Of a stretch of 13,891 nucleotides of DNA, positions 5,811 through 12,448 are shown in pieces. Under the pieces are notes generated by a model that ran no database searches, was not told the DNA's origin, and saw only the letters and a list, made by a program, of their open reading frames with translations. A program made the translations under genes and the position numbers. The stretch is taken from the NCBI GenBank assembly GCA_018303575.1, contig JAGVXW010000019.1, positions 1-13,891 on the forward strand, given 5' to 3'. How positions within the stretch are numbered: position 1 is the first letter of the stretch; every line of letters starts with the position of its first letter. This stretch comes from Candidatus Woesearchaeota archaeon (GTDB lineage Archaea; Nanobdellota; Nanobdellia; Woesearchaeales; WJIZ01).

Positions 5811-6488
5811 TTAAATTCTTTTCTCCTTCACGATCTTCTCGATTGCCGCCGGGATGAATTTCGCTTCCGCCTGACGCAATCTCTCCTGGAAGGTCCTGCG
5901 CTTGATGCCCACCTTTTTTGAAATATCATCGAGCGAGAGTTTTCTCGGCCAGGAATAATAGTTGTTCTGGCAGGCGGTCAGAAGCGCGTCCTGCTGCTTT
6001 CTAGTTAATGCCCCGAAGACCGCGTCCTCCGAAAAATCAGAAATCTTGTACACCTTCACTTCGCCCAGCGCCTCGAGGTTGGATAAGAGCTTCGCCGTCT
6101 CCTTGGGCTTCTCCGTGGCCACCTGATGGATTTCATGTTCATGCTCCTGGACGATGGGCCCGACAGGAAGGGCGTTGGTCTTGAGGATGGAATCATAGGA
6201 GCTGGTCTTGCTCAGGAACTGCATGTACACGTACGCTTTATTGCCGTTCTGCATGAAGAGCTTCCATTGCTTGGTGGAAGGGAGGGATTGGACGTATTTG
6301 AGGTAGCTGGTGAGCTCCTTCTCGGTATCGGCCGTGATGCGCCAGAAACAATCGACAAGAACCCCATGATCATCCTTCTTCACAATATGCACGGCCCCCA
6401 ATTCCGTCATGCTGATAGTGGGATAATCCTTGGTGCTCTCGCTCCCCCAGCAGTCATGATGGTACACCCCGACTTTTAAGAGCTTCAT
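5811..6488 (-). CDS. Bat-type (HTH_10) transcriptional regulator with N-terminal sensor-like domain
   Basis: The C-terminus (about 158-215) is a bacterio-opsin-activator-type HTH: LTRKQQDALLTACQNNYYSW, PRKLSLDDISKKVGIKRRTF, then ERLRQAEAKF. This is the 'LT..Q..AL..A...GYY..PR' pattern of HTH_10. The N-terminal 150 residues begin MKLLKVGVYHHDCWGSES and are beta-rich with conserved-looking H10, H11, C13 and W14. They also carry an EHEHEIH cluster (115-121). This looks like a small-molecule or metal-binding input domain, but I cannot name the ligand. The gene is transcribed alone from a good leaderless promoter and ends back to back with the AlaE-like gene. Mutual regulation of the two is possible but unproven. 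Confidence 0.82.
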   Translation of the reverse strand: MKLLKVGVYHHDCWGSESTKDYPTISMTELGAVHIVKKDDHGVLVDCFWRITADTEKELTSYLKYVQSLPSTKQWKLFMQNGNKAYVYMQFLSKTSSYDSILKTNALPVGPIVQEHEHEIHQVATEKPKETAKLLSNLEALGEVKVYKISDFSEDAVFGALTRKQQDALLTACQNNYYSWPRKLSLDDISKKVGIKRRTFQERLRQAEAKFIPAAIEKIVKEKRI

Positions 6489-6510
6489 AGGATGATTGAG
6501 AAGGCCGGGC

Positions 6511-6519
6511 TATTTAAAT
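6511..6519 (-). promoter_or_regulatory. TATA box for the HTH_10 regulator
   Basis: The palindromic ATTTAAATA on the minus strand is centred about 27 bases before the ATG at 6488. The spacing predicts a leaderless mRNA and supports that start. Confidence 0.72.
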
Positions 6520-6523
6520 CTTT

Positions 6524-6546
6524 CTATTTTTACCACTATAAAATAG
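6524..6546 (-). repeat. 7-bp A/T-rich inverted repeat between the DUF1398 stop and the HTH_10 promoter
   Basis: CTATTTT (6524-6530) and AAAATAG (6540-6546) are exact reverse complements with a nine-base loop. In the minus direction the repeat follows the DUF1398 stop codon and a TTTT run. It also sits directly upstream of the HTH_10 TATA box, so it may be a weak terminator of the first unit or an operator of the second. Confidence 0.4.
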
Positions 6547-6552
6547 TTAAAA

Positions 6553-6936
6553 TCAGGCTTCCGGGATGGGCTTCCTATGCTCCTTGCCGCCGCCCTTAAA
6601 GATGATCGCCATCCGCTTGAAATCGGAAGTGTAGCGCTCCACGCCAGCCTCCGCCAGAGCCTTGAGGAAGGTTGGATAATCGATCTCCCGCCGTTCGATG
6701 CGGGAATACGCGTCCTCAATCTTCTCCGGACTGAACGCGGGCGCGATGGAGAGCTTTTGAGAAGACGCCTGCAAGCCATATACTTTATGGTTGCCGCGAT
6801 AGAGGATCGTGCCTTTCGTGACATCGACATCATACGCCTTAACGCCAATGGCTTTCAGCATCTGAACGACTTGGGCATAGGGCACTGGCTCCCTAGCCAC
6901 TCGGTCTTCTATTTCCTTGAGCTTATCAGGATCCAT
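6553..6936 (-). CDS. DUF1398-family protein
   Basis: This 127-residue protein matches the DUF1398 pattern (YbcV-like, function unknown). An N-terminal helix MDPDKLKEIEDRVAREPVPY is followed by VVQMLKAIGVKAYDVDV (23-39), a beta-strand ILYRGNHKVYGL, and the domain core EREIDYPTFLKALAEAGV-type helix (82-99). The diagnostic RYTSDFKRMAIIFKGG with C-terminal KPIPEA ends it. No catalytic residues can be assigned. Its ATG shares one base with the TAA of the upstream winged-helix gene (TAATG), so the two proteins are translationally coupled and made together. That pairing suggests a regulator plus partner or effector. No phage genes are near, despite the 'phage envelope' label sometimes attached to this family. 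Confidence 0.75.
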   Translation of the reverse strand: MDPDKLKEIEDRVAREPVPYAQVVQMLKAIGVKAYDVDVTKGTILYRGNHKVYGLQASSQKLSIAPAFSPEKIEDAYSRIERREIDYPTFLKALAEAGVERYTSDFKRMAIIFKGGGKEHRKPIPEA

Positions 6937-7295
6937 TACCTGAACACCGTCTGCACCTTCCTTGTGTAGGACGTGGGTGATCTCTCCTTGAGCTTCACGT
7001 CGACGCTAAAGTATGGCTCGAGCTCCTTCTTGATCAAATGAAAAAGCTTCTCGCCCTTCTTCGTCAGCATCAGCTCCTTGTTCTCATAGGAAACGAGCTT
7101 CTTCTTTTCAAGGACTTCGAGATTCCGGTAGAGCGCGCGCTCCTGCTTCCTTGCAATGCCCGCTTTCAGGAGAATTTCAATGAAGAGCACCTTCGAGACA
7201 GAGACTTGCAGCGGCTCCCGCATCCCCTTGTTCGCCTCCTCGAACCATCTGCCTAAAGAGTAGAGGATGAAGCGTTGCACCTTGGTGGACTTCAT
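6936..7295 (-). CDS. Small winged-helix DNA-binding protein
   Basis: This 119-residue cytoplasmic protein is dominated by a winged helix. An N-terminal helix (KVQRFILYSLGRWFEEANKG) leads into a domain with LQVSVSKVLFIEILLKAGIA, a recognition-helix region RKQERALYRNLEVLEKKKLV and a wing SYENKELMLTKKGEKLFHLI. The pattern is MarR/PadR-like, typical of small archaeal regulators. A basic tail (LKERSPTSYTRKVQTVFR) may extend DNA contact. The ATG at 7295 is preferred over a TTG two codons upstream because a TATA box is centred 28 bases before it. The gene is the first of a two-gene unit with the DUF1398 gene. Targets are unknown; the neighbouring riboflavin operon or self-regulation are possible. 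Confidence 0.75.
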   Translation of the reverse strand: MKSTKVQRFILYSLGRWFEEANKGMREPLQVSVSKVLFIEILLKAGIARKQERALYRNLEVLEKKKLVSYENKELMLTKKGEKLFHLIKKELEPYFSVDVKLKERSPTSYTRKVQTVFR

Positions 7296-7318
7296 GTTCA
7301 ATATAGGCGAGAAGTGGT

Positions 7319-7327
7319 CTATAAAAG
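7319..7327 (-). promoter_or_regulatory. TATA box for the wHTH-DUF1398 unit
   Basis: The minus strand reads CTTTTATAG, centred about 28 bases before the ATG at 7295. It overlaps the stop codon of ribH. This unit therefore has its own promoter even though it follows the rib operon on the same strand. Confidence 0.65.
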
Positions 7328-7723
7328 AGTTTCGGACTTTTCTGCAAAGGCAGCGTGAATGGCCCTTTCGACGTATTCTTTCATCCTTTTTTTAGCCTGC
7401 CTCACATTGATTCTGGGCCCCATCACTCCGAGGGAGACAGGCTTACCAAATTCCAACGACAACTGCGTCAAGGCATGGGCGCAGACATTCGCAATCAAAA
7501 TGTCATGGTCCGTCTCGCCCTGGATGATCGTCCCCAGTGTCGCAACTCCTGAGATGTCTTTCCGTTTCAGCAATTTCTTGACCGCCAGCGGAATGTCAAA
7601 TGCTCCCCGCACTTTAGTGACGACCGTTTGAATTCCCTTTTCTTTTGCTATCTTCAAGGCATGACCGAGCATCTTTGAAGTGATCTCCGGGTTGAATTCT
7701 GAGACGACTATGCCGAGCTTCAT
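7319..7723 (-). CDS. ribH: 6,7-dimethyl-8-ribityllumazine synthase
   Basis: RibH condenses 5-amino-6-ribitylaminouracil with 3,4-dihydroxy-2-butanone 4-phosphate, giving lumazine, the penultimate step of riboflavin synthesis. At 134 residues it has the archaeal length. Visible motifs are VVSEFNPEITSKML (6-19, aromatic substrate pocket at F10), GAFDIPLAVKKL (40-51), LGTIIQGETDHD (63-74, with the catalytic His at 73) and GKPVSLGVMGPR (93-104). It is the last gene of the rib operon. Its ATG overlaps the ribC stop codon by four bases (ATGA), with a GAGGGG purine stretch about five bases upstream acting as Shine-Dalgarno sequence. Confidence 0.95.
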   Translation of the reverse strand: MKLGIVVSEFNPEITSKMLGHALKIAKEKGIQTVVTKVRGAFDIPLAVKKLLKRKDISGVATLGTIIQGETDHDILIANVCAHALTQLSLEFGKPVSLGVMGPRINVRQAKKRMKEYVERAIHAAFAEKSETLL

Positions 7724-8169
7724 AGCGGCCCCTCGTCCTCTTTGCCCTGCCTCCTGCCTTTTCCAGCGAATGGCGAAAGCGCTTCCTTCCCTTTCAAGAG
7801 GGCAAGGGCGTTCAGCGCGTGCTTCCTCGCCCGGTTTTTCGCGATCGCAAGGATTTCGTTGGGCTTCCCTTCATCAAGATGCACAAACACTTCAAGGATA
7901 TGCTTGCCCGTTAGCACTTGCACCATCTGCATGCCGAGGGAAGCTTCATGGCTGCACTGCTTGTCGATCGGCATCGCCCCCGGCATTCCGAGAGCGAGCG
8001 CGATGTCGCAGGAATGCCTCTCGAACAGGATTTTGCAGGCAACAGGCAGATCCTTCACGCCGGGAACCGTGTATCTCGCGATCTTCGCTCCCGCATTTTT
8101 CAGGATAGGCTCTATTTCCTTGAACATATCAACACGCGCGAACGTCGTGTCGGCCACACCAATCTTCAC
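7720..8169 (-). CDS. ribC: Archaeal-type riboflavin synthase, GTG start
   Basis: This is the archaeal riboflavin synthase (MJ1184-like), a lumazine-synthase relative unrelated to bacterial RibE. It dismutates two lumazine molecules into riboflavin and the pyrimidine precursor. Signature blocks are GVADTTFARVDM (4-15), RYTVPGVKDLPVACK (32-46), ALALGMPGAMPIDKQCSHEAS (57-77) and KHILEVFVHLDEGKPNE (89-105). The C-terminal tail GKGRRQGKEDEG is an extra charged stretch. The GTG start is chosen because it overlaps the ribK stop (GTGA) and has a strong Shine-Dalgarno sequence GAGGTGA (8174-8180) four bases upstream. It sits in the operon between ribK and ribH. Confidence 0.95.
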   Translation of the reverse strand: MKIGVADTTFARVDMFKEIEPILKNAGAKIARYTVPGVKDLPVACKILFERHSCDIALALGMPGAMPIDKQCSHEASLGMQMVQVLTGKHILEVFVHLDEGKPNEILAIAKNRARKHALNALALLKGKEALSPFAGKGRRQGKEDEGPL

Positions 8170-8795
8170 GGCTTCACCTCGACAACATCCTGGTCCTTGA
8201 GGCGGAGTTTCCCCCGAAGATAGTCCTTGGCGATGATCTCCGCCACTCCCCGGTTGTGCGAAGTGCGGTGCGGAATGATCAGCGCCGCGGGGATCCGCCC
8301 TACCTGCACGGTGTAGGCATCCAGGCCGCCGAACGTCCTCCCTTCGGAAGTGAAGCCCTCAATCACGATCTTCTCTCTGCTCAGCAAGAACTGTTGCAGC
8401 GCGGCATCATCTACTTTCAGGTTGAGCGTGCCGGGATAGGGGGCAAATCCGAGAAGCGCCCTGAACTGCGTCACATACCCCTTGAGGGACATATAATACG
8501 CGCCCTCGCCGAGGCCGTGCACCACTCTTCCCTTGAGACTTCGGGAGCCGCGGGAGAACACATCCTGCAGGGCGAGGAACTCCTTCCGGAGCGCGTCGGC
8601 GCCGGAAGCGCGAAGCCGCACGTTCACGCCCTGGGGGGTCGCATGCCGCTCAATCAGCCCTTCCTCCTCGAGCGCGATGAGCTTCCGGCTCACGCTCTGC
8701 TGCGACAGCCCGGTCTCTTTAGCCAATTGAGTCGTAGAGAGCTCCGCCTGGCCGGCTAAAGCGCCTTTCCTCGCGAGATGCAGGAGCAGGTTCAT
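8166..8795 (-). CDS. ribK: CTP-dependent riboflavin kinase with N-terminal HTH (RbkR-like)
   Basis: Archaeal RibK phosphorylates riboflavin to FMN using CTP. Residues 1-65 form a winged HTH (ELSTTQLAKETGLSQQSVSR, LIALEEEGLIERH) and residues about 86-209 the kinase. Kinase motifs are KGRVVHGLGEGAYYMSLKGY (88-107), LLGFAPYPGTLNLKV (114-128), RTFGGLDAYTV (153-163) and the RTSHNRGVAEIIAKDYLR block (177-194), then LKLKDQDVVEV-like end strands. HTH plus kinase is the layout of RbkR, described in archaea as a combined riboflavin kinase and regulator of riboflavin genes. It leads the ribK-ribC-ribH operon from a leaderless promoter, so autoregulation is likely. The CTP preference is taken from the family. 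Confidence 0.94.
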   Translation of the reverse strand: MNLLLHLARKGALAGQAELSTTQLAKETGLSQQSVSRKLIALEEEGLIERHATPQGVNVRLRASGADALRKEFLALQDVFSRGSRSLKGRVVHGLGEGAYYMSLKGYVTQFRALLGFAPYPGTLNLKVDDAALQQFLLSREKIVIEGFTSEGRTFGGLDAYTVQVGRIPAALIIPHRTSHNRGVAEIIAKDYLRGKLRLKDQDVVEVKP

Positions 8796-8814
8796 GGAAG
8801 AAGCGGTGCGAAGG

Positions 8815-8845
8815 TTACTTATAAATGTTATGCTACTTAAAAATG
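8815..8845 (-). promoter_or_regulatory. ribK operon promoter: TATA box inside an imperfect direct repeat, candidate RbkR operator
   Basis: On the plus strand TTACTTATAAATG (8815-8827) recurs as CTACTTAAAAATG (8833-8845), 11 of 13 bases identical, at an 18-base offset. The first copy contains the minus-strand TATA box ATTTATAA (8819-8826), centred about 27 bases before the ribK ATG. The repeat fills most of the 54-base gap to the upstream gene. Binding by the HTH of RibK is inference. Confidence 0.6.
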
Positions 8846-8849
8846 AGTA

Positions 8850-11807
8850 TCAATACTGGCTGAGCACCAGTTCCTTCTGCTTTCCATCCACATTCGGGAA
8901 TTTCGTCAGGATAAAGGCCAGCTCCTCTTTTGTCAGGCCATACACCTTGGCCACCATCGCATCAAGCTGTGCCCTTGCAAGTGCCCGTTCATTTTCTTTT
9001 GTCAGCCCTTTCTCGATTCCTACCTCTTTCATAAGTTCGGAAAACTCTTCGGTCGTGCAGACGAGCTGGGCTGCCTTGCGGACAATGGCATCGAATTCCT
9101 TGCCGGAGGAGAGGCGGGGGAGGGGGATTTCCTTGAAGTAGAATTGGTTGACGTGTGCAGAAACCTTCTGACGAATGAGATAGTCCACTACAAAGGAATT
9201 CAGCATACCACATAGGTAGGCAAGGGTCTTGAGCGGGAGATTGTAGACGAAATTGATGGTGTTGCCACAGACGTACCCTGGCGGGACTATTGTCAAGAGG
9301 AGGGTGCGATAATTCGTCGAACTTGCGATGTCACGGAAGCCAAGCCAGTAACTCCTATGATAAAGCTTCTCAGGCTTAATATTTTTCAGGATATCCTCTT
9401 TATAGACTTTGTATCTTGCAACTGGAGCTTCTTTCCATTGATGCGTGAATTGCTCTATATTCTTCCCTTCAAGCAGGGGAATCCCTACAAGCTTGCCTGT
9501 CTGGAAGAGATGGCTATCGTTCGTCATATCAAACCCTCTTGAGATATTAATATTCCACGCTCCTGGAATCTCCTTGCCCAGCGGCGGATGCCTGAGCAAT
9601 TTCTGCACAATTGCCATGTCTTCCGGGGACTTGATCTCGAGGACGCTCCAAGCGGTCGGCGATGATTTCCTGACGAAATCAACTGTGAGCAACGTGGGAT
9701 TCATGGCCGCCCTCTTCAGGTCGTCTGAGGAGTGGAGGAAGAAGGCGCAAGGGAATGAATCTGTTTTGCCGCCTTTCTCGAAGGTGAGAAGCACGAATTT
9801 GTAGCTGGCGTGGACATCTGGGAAAATCGCATGCCCTCGGTTCTCGAATGAGTAAAGTCCGGTAAGTGTGCAGTGATCGAACAGGAGAGTCCTCAACCCC
9901 TTTGCCCCAAGATCTGTATAGACGCCGCTCGGCACGACGAATCCAACGGCCCCGCCGGGCCTGCAGAGCCGGTATGCCCGTTCTGTGAAAATTTTGTACA
10001 AGTCTAGATCGCCGGAAACCTGCCTCCCTTCGGCACTTGCGCTTTGAAACCGGTAATGGTTCCGGTACAGGGTGGAATAATGCTCGTAGTGCTCCACTGC
10101 CTCATTCCAGGATTTCTTCAGGTAAGGCCGCGTCCTGAAAAGCTCTTCCTTTCGCTTGTTGGCTTGCTGCTTCGCTAACTTCCTGAACCCCTCGTCGTGC
10201 TCCTCAAAGAACTCCTGGGAATTGGGCTTCCACTTCTCCCACGGTGGATTCCCGATCACGACGTCAAAACCCCCTGACTCGGCCACAAGGGGGAAATCAA
10301 GGGGCATCTTGAAGCCCTTCACCCTCCGGTTGCCTTCTTCGGTATCTTCCCAAGTAATCGAGTCCCGCTCGATGATGTTGAGCTGCGGAAGCTGTTTTGG
10401 CGTATCCACCGCCCTTAAGAACAGATTGAGCCGGGCCAGGCGGACCGCCCGCGAGTCGATGTCTATGCCGTAGAGGCAATTGCTGAGAACGCTGTCCAAA
10501 AAATCCGGAAGTCCGGAAGACCCAAAAAGATCAGAATTTCCATTCTTTCGTTCGTGCAGTATAAACCATAATCTGAACTCCTGGAGGGCCCTGACAAGGA
10601 AGGTCCCGGAGCCGCAAGCGGGGTCAAGCACCCTCAGCCTGAGCGCTTCATCTGGTGAGTTGCATGCCTCCAGCTTCTCTCCAAGCGTCTTCCGCACCAA
10701 AAAGTCAACAAGAAATTCCGGTGTATAGTAGACACCTCCCTGTTTCCTGCTGAAAAGGCCCTCATGTTCAAGCCCCTTTCTCTTGACTGTCGATTTCCAG
10801 GAAAGGTAGTTTTCATACGCATGGCCGAGGACATCCGTAGCTATAGCGTCAAAGCTGTACTTCAGCCCGGTTTTAGGATCCTCATAAAACTTTTTCAGAA
10901 CGTCAACAAACTCCTTATTCCCGATTGAAAGGCGGTCAATCCTGTCCTGATCGAAGATTGTGCTGTCATACTTGTCATGCATTTTTGAGAAGAGCGGGCA
11001 AAGAACCTCCTTGTAGAACTGAACCCTCCTGTCGCCCTTTTCCCACCTTTCATACACGTTCCTTAGCATGTGCTCAGCGTCGCCCCCGCTATCCTCAAGC
11101 ATCCTGCAGAAGATAATCCTGTCCAGAATGCTCTGAACACATTTGTCTATCTCAGCGTCCATGTCCTGCCCCGTGTCAAACTTAGGCAGGTTTTGCTCCT
11201 TTATGGCCTGGCTCAGGATCTTCCTTGCCTCAATCAGCTGTTCTGTCAGGAGTTCTTCGATATCGGCGCTTTCCTTCCATTTCTTGTGGCTTTTTGCATA
11301 GTCGTCAAGAGCATGCGTGTCTGCGTCACGGCAAAAGAGCAGGAGCCAGCGCATGCATTCGGGGTTCGCGAGACAGGCGCTTATTTCAAATTCAAAAAGT
11401 TCGGCGTGCTCCGGCTCGTCGAAGAAATCAGAATTAAAGATCCGCCACCTCGCAAAGTTAGTCAGGACCACCCATCTGATGCCGCTGTTTTTCCCGTAAT
11501 TGATGGCTTGCGTGATATGGTCTGGATTGTCCAGGCGATCTGAAAATCGTTTTGCCTCAAGGTAAAAGGCCGGACGGAGCTCTCCGCTTCTTCTGAATGA
11601 GTAATCCACTCGCGTTGCCCTGAATGCGCTTCGAACCGTTTTCTGGGGGGTCACTTCACTGCTCAGCCACTTCCATCCCAGGCCTCCAAAAAGCACCGCC
11701 AAAAAGTCCTCAGTCCTTTTTTCTGCCTCGCTTTCCTTGTTGGCCAGCTTATGATATCTTGTAAGCAATTCTGAAATGCAGGTTTTTACGTTGGTCTCGT
11801 CAACCAT
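8850..11807 (-). CDS. Type IIG restriction-modification enzyme (nuclease, N6-adenine methyltransferase and specificity domain in one chain)
   Basis: This 985-residue protein carries both cutting and methylating parts. N-terminal residues 1-135 form a PD-(D/E)XK nuclease: RVDYSF with D68, then FYLEAKR with E84 and K86, followed by QAINYGKNSGIRWVVLTNFA and ARWRIF. A helical linker (about 165-340) leads to the methyltransferase. It has motif X-like GGVYYTPEFLVDFLV (358-372), motif I DPACGSGTFL (395-404), CLYGIDID (444-451), motif IV NPPWEKW (520-526, adenine-N6 type) and AYRLCRPGGAVGFVVPSGVY (611-630). A target-recognition region follows, ending FYFKEIPLPRLS (889-900). The last segment includes ARAQLDAMVAKVYGLTKEEL, usual in Eco57I-like enzymes. 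It should be self-sufficient and needs no partner genes; none is visible. A BREX PglX is less likely because of the nuclease domain. The recognition site cannot be read from sequence. Confidence 0.9.
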   Translation of the reverse strand: MVDETNVKTCISELLTRYHKLANKESEAEKRTEDFLAVLFGGLGWKWLSSEVTPQKTVRSAFRATRVDYSFRRSGELRPAFYLEAKRFSDRLDNPDHITQAINYGKNSGIRWVVLTNFARWRIFNSDFFDEPEHAELFEFEISACLANPECMRWLLLFCRDADTHALDDYAKSHKKWKESADIEELLTEQLIEARKILSQAIKEQNLPKFDTGQDMDAEIDKCVQSILDRIIFCRMLEDSGGDAEHMLRNVYERWEKGDRRVQFYKEVLCPLFSKMHDKYDSTIFDQDRIDRLSIGNKEFVDVLKKFYEDPKTGLKYSFDAIATDVLGHAYENYLSWKSTVKRKGLEHEGLFSRKQGGVYYTPEFLVDFLVRKTLGEKLEACNSPDEALRLRVLDPACGSGTFLVRALQEFRLWFILHERKNGNSDLFGSSGLPDFLDSVLSNCLYGIDIDSRAVRLARLNLFLRAVDTPKQLPQLNIIERDSITWEDTEEGNRRVKGFKMPLDFPLVAESGGFDVVIGNPPWEKWKPNSQEFFEEHDEGFRKLAKQQANKRKEELFRTRPYLKKSWNEAVEHYEHYSTLYRNHYRFQSASAEGRQVSGDLDLYKIFTERAYRLCRPGGAVGFVVPSGVYTDLGAKGLRTLLFDHCTLTGLYSFENRGHAIFPDVHASYKFVLLTFEKGGKTDSFPCAFFLHSSDDLKRAAMNPTLLTVDFVRKSSPTAWSVLEIKSPEDMAIVQKLLRHPPLGKEIPGAWNINISRGFDMTNDSHLFQTGKLVGIPLLEGKNIEQFTHQWKEAPVARYKVYKEDILKNIKPEKLYHRSYWLGFRDIASSTNYRTLLLTIVPPGYVCGNTINFVYNLPLKTLAYLCGMLNSFVVDYLIRQKVSAHVNQFYFKEIPLPRLSSGKEFDAIVRKAAQLVCTTEEFSELMKEVGIEKGLTKENERALARAQLDAMVAKVYGLTKEELAFILTKFPNVDGKQKELVLSQY

Positions 11808-11827
11808 TTTATGTCGTTAAATCGGTG

Positions 11828-11837
11828 TATTTTAAAT
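11828..11837 (-). promoter_or_regulatory. TATA box for the Type IIG enzyme gene
   Basis: The minus strand reads ATTTAAAATA, centred about 26 bases before the ATG at 11807. It lies in the 57-base gap after the Nmd3-like gene, so the enzyme has its own promoter. Confidence 0.7.
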
Positions 11838-11864
11838 AGTTATCCCTGTGCTTATACAAGAAGT

Positions 11865-12332
11865 TTAAGACGAGATTTGAGCTCTATTCAGCTGGCCGAA
11901 CTTGACGTGCACTTTCCTGCCGGTCTCGCGGCTCTTGCACAGGAGTTCGCTCCCCACCTTCATGACTTCTAGCTCTTCTCCACGAATCCTGAGCATTTCT
12001 CCAGGTTTCACGTCATAGTGCCGGAACAGTACGCAGCCCCGATGGACATCTTTCTGGGTCAGGTAATTGCGGGTATGAATGGAGCTCGTCAGTTTCAATT
12101 CGCCCGGGAAATGTTCCTTAAGTTTCTTTCCGATCTGTTTCAAGAAGGTATTGGAAGAAAGCAACAAATCGATCCCGTTCTCGTGCTTGATGCTTTTCGC
12201 GATCCACACGTTGCGGTCCTTGTCGATTTCCCGCACGACATAGTCCACAATCTGTTGCGAAGGGTTGCGCAGCTGCAGCGTTCCCTCATAGTAATTGCGC
12301 GGTTTGTCGTAATTTTTGGGCTGCTTGTCCAC
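11865..12332 (-). CDS. Nmd3-like protein lacking the N-terminal zinc module
   Basis: This 155-residue protein resembles the middle and C-terminal part of archaeal Nmd3 (COG1499), a relative of the eukaryotic 60S export adaptor; archaeal members are linked to ribosomes. Similar pieces are YYEGTLQLRNPSQQIVDYVV (14-33), an HENGIDLLLSSNTFLKQIGK (50-69) block equal to the family 'GGIDlyls....a..ia', KLKEHFPGELKLTSSIHTR, RGCVLFRHYDVKPGEMLRI (98-116) and VGSELLCKSRETGRKVHVKF. Family members normally have N-terminal Cys-x-x-Cys zinc ribbons. Here there are only two Cys, and the start is fixed by a TATA box, so the zinc module is truly absent. The start codon is GTG at 12332. It might act on the ribosome without the zinc part or be a diverged paralogue. 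Confidence 0.62.
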   Translation of the reverse strand: MDKQPKNYDKPRNYYEGTLQLRNPSQQIVDYVVREIDKDRNVWIAKSIKHENGIDLLLSSNTFLKQIGKKLKEHFPGELKLTSSIHTRNYLTQKDVHRGCVLFRHYDVKPGEMLRIRGEELEVMKVGSELLCKSRETGRKVHVKFGQLNRAQISS

Positions 12333-12353
12333 GCAGGAAAGAAGGAAAGATAT

Positions 12354-12362
12354 GTTTTTAAA
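12354..12362. promoter_or_regulatory. Palindromic TATA element between Nmd3-like and signal peptidase genes
   Basis: The run TTTTTAAA at 12355-12362 reads as a TATA box on the minus strand, centred about 26 bases before the GTG at 12332, and thereby supports that non-ATG start. Because TTTAAA is symmetrical it might also serve the plus-strand signal peptidase gene. That would give it a leader of roughly 60 bases containing the hairpin at 12403-12448. Confidence 0.6.
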
Positions 12363-12368
12363 CCTATA

Positions 12369-12399
12369 GCTGATTCACGATTTTCAAGACTGAATCAGC
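12369..12399. repeat. Perfect 9-bp inverted repeat
   Basis: GCTGATTCA (12369-12377) and TGAATCAGC (12391-12399) are exact reverse complements with a 13-base spacer. The repeat lies between the TATA element and a second inverted repeat that begins four bases later. Confidence 0.75.
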
Positions 12400-12402
12400 A
12401 GG

Positions 12403-12448
12403 ATAGCAAACTCATCATCACCCAGCGCTTATGTGATGAATTTGCTAT
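12403..12448 (+). repeat. 15-bp inverted repeat (14/15) ending one base before the signal peptidase ATG
   Basis: ATAGCAAACTCATCA (12403-12417) pairs with TGATGAATTTGCTAT (12434-12448), with a single C/A mismatch and a 16-base loop. The right arm ends exactly next to the first candidate ATG (12449) and includes an SD-like GTGAT at its inner edge. It could be an RNA leader hairpin that hides the start, or a DNA operator. No good TATA box lies 26 bases before 12449. Confidence 0.75.

Noticed and set aside
8850..11807. BREX PglX or DISARM methyltransferase as alternative identity of the 985-residue enzyme
   Set aside because: The N-terminal PD-(D/E)XK nuclease and terminal recognition domain fit Type IIG, and no pglZ, brxC, helicase or other BREX/DISARM partner is in the window.
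12388..12440. Possible C/D-box guide RNA: GTGATGA (C-box-like) on both strands, and CTGA nearby
   Set aside because: The C-box-like words come from the inverted repeat itself. On neither strand is there a full C, D', C', D order with 10-12 base spacers.
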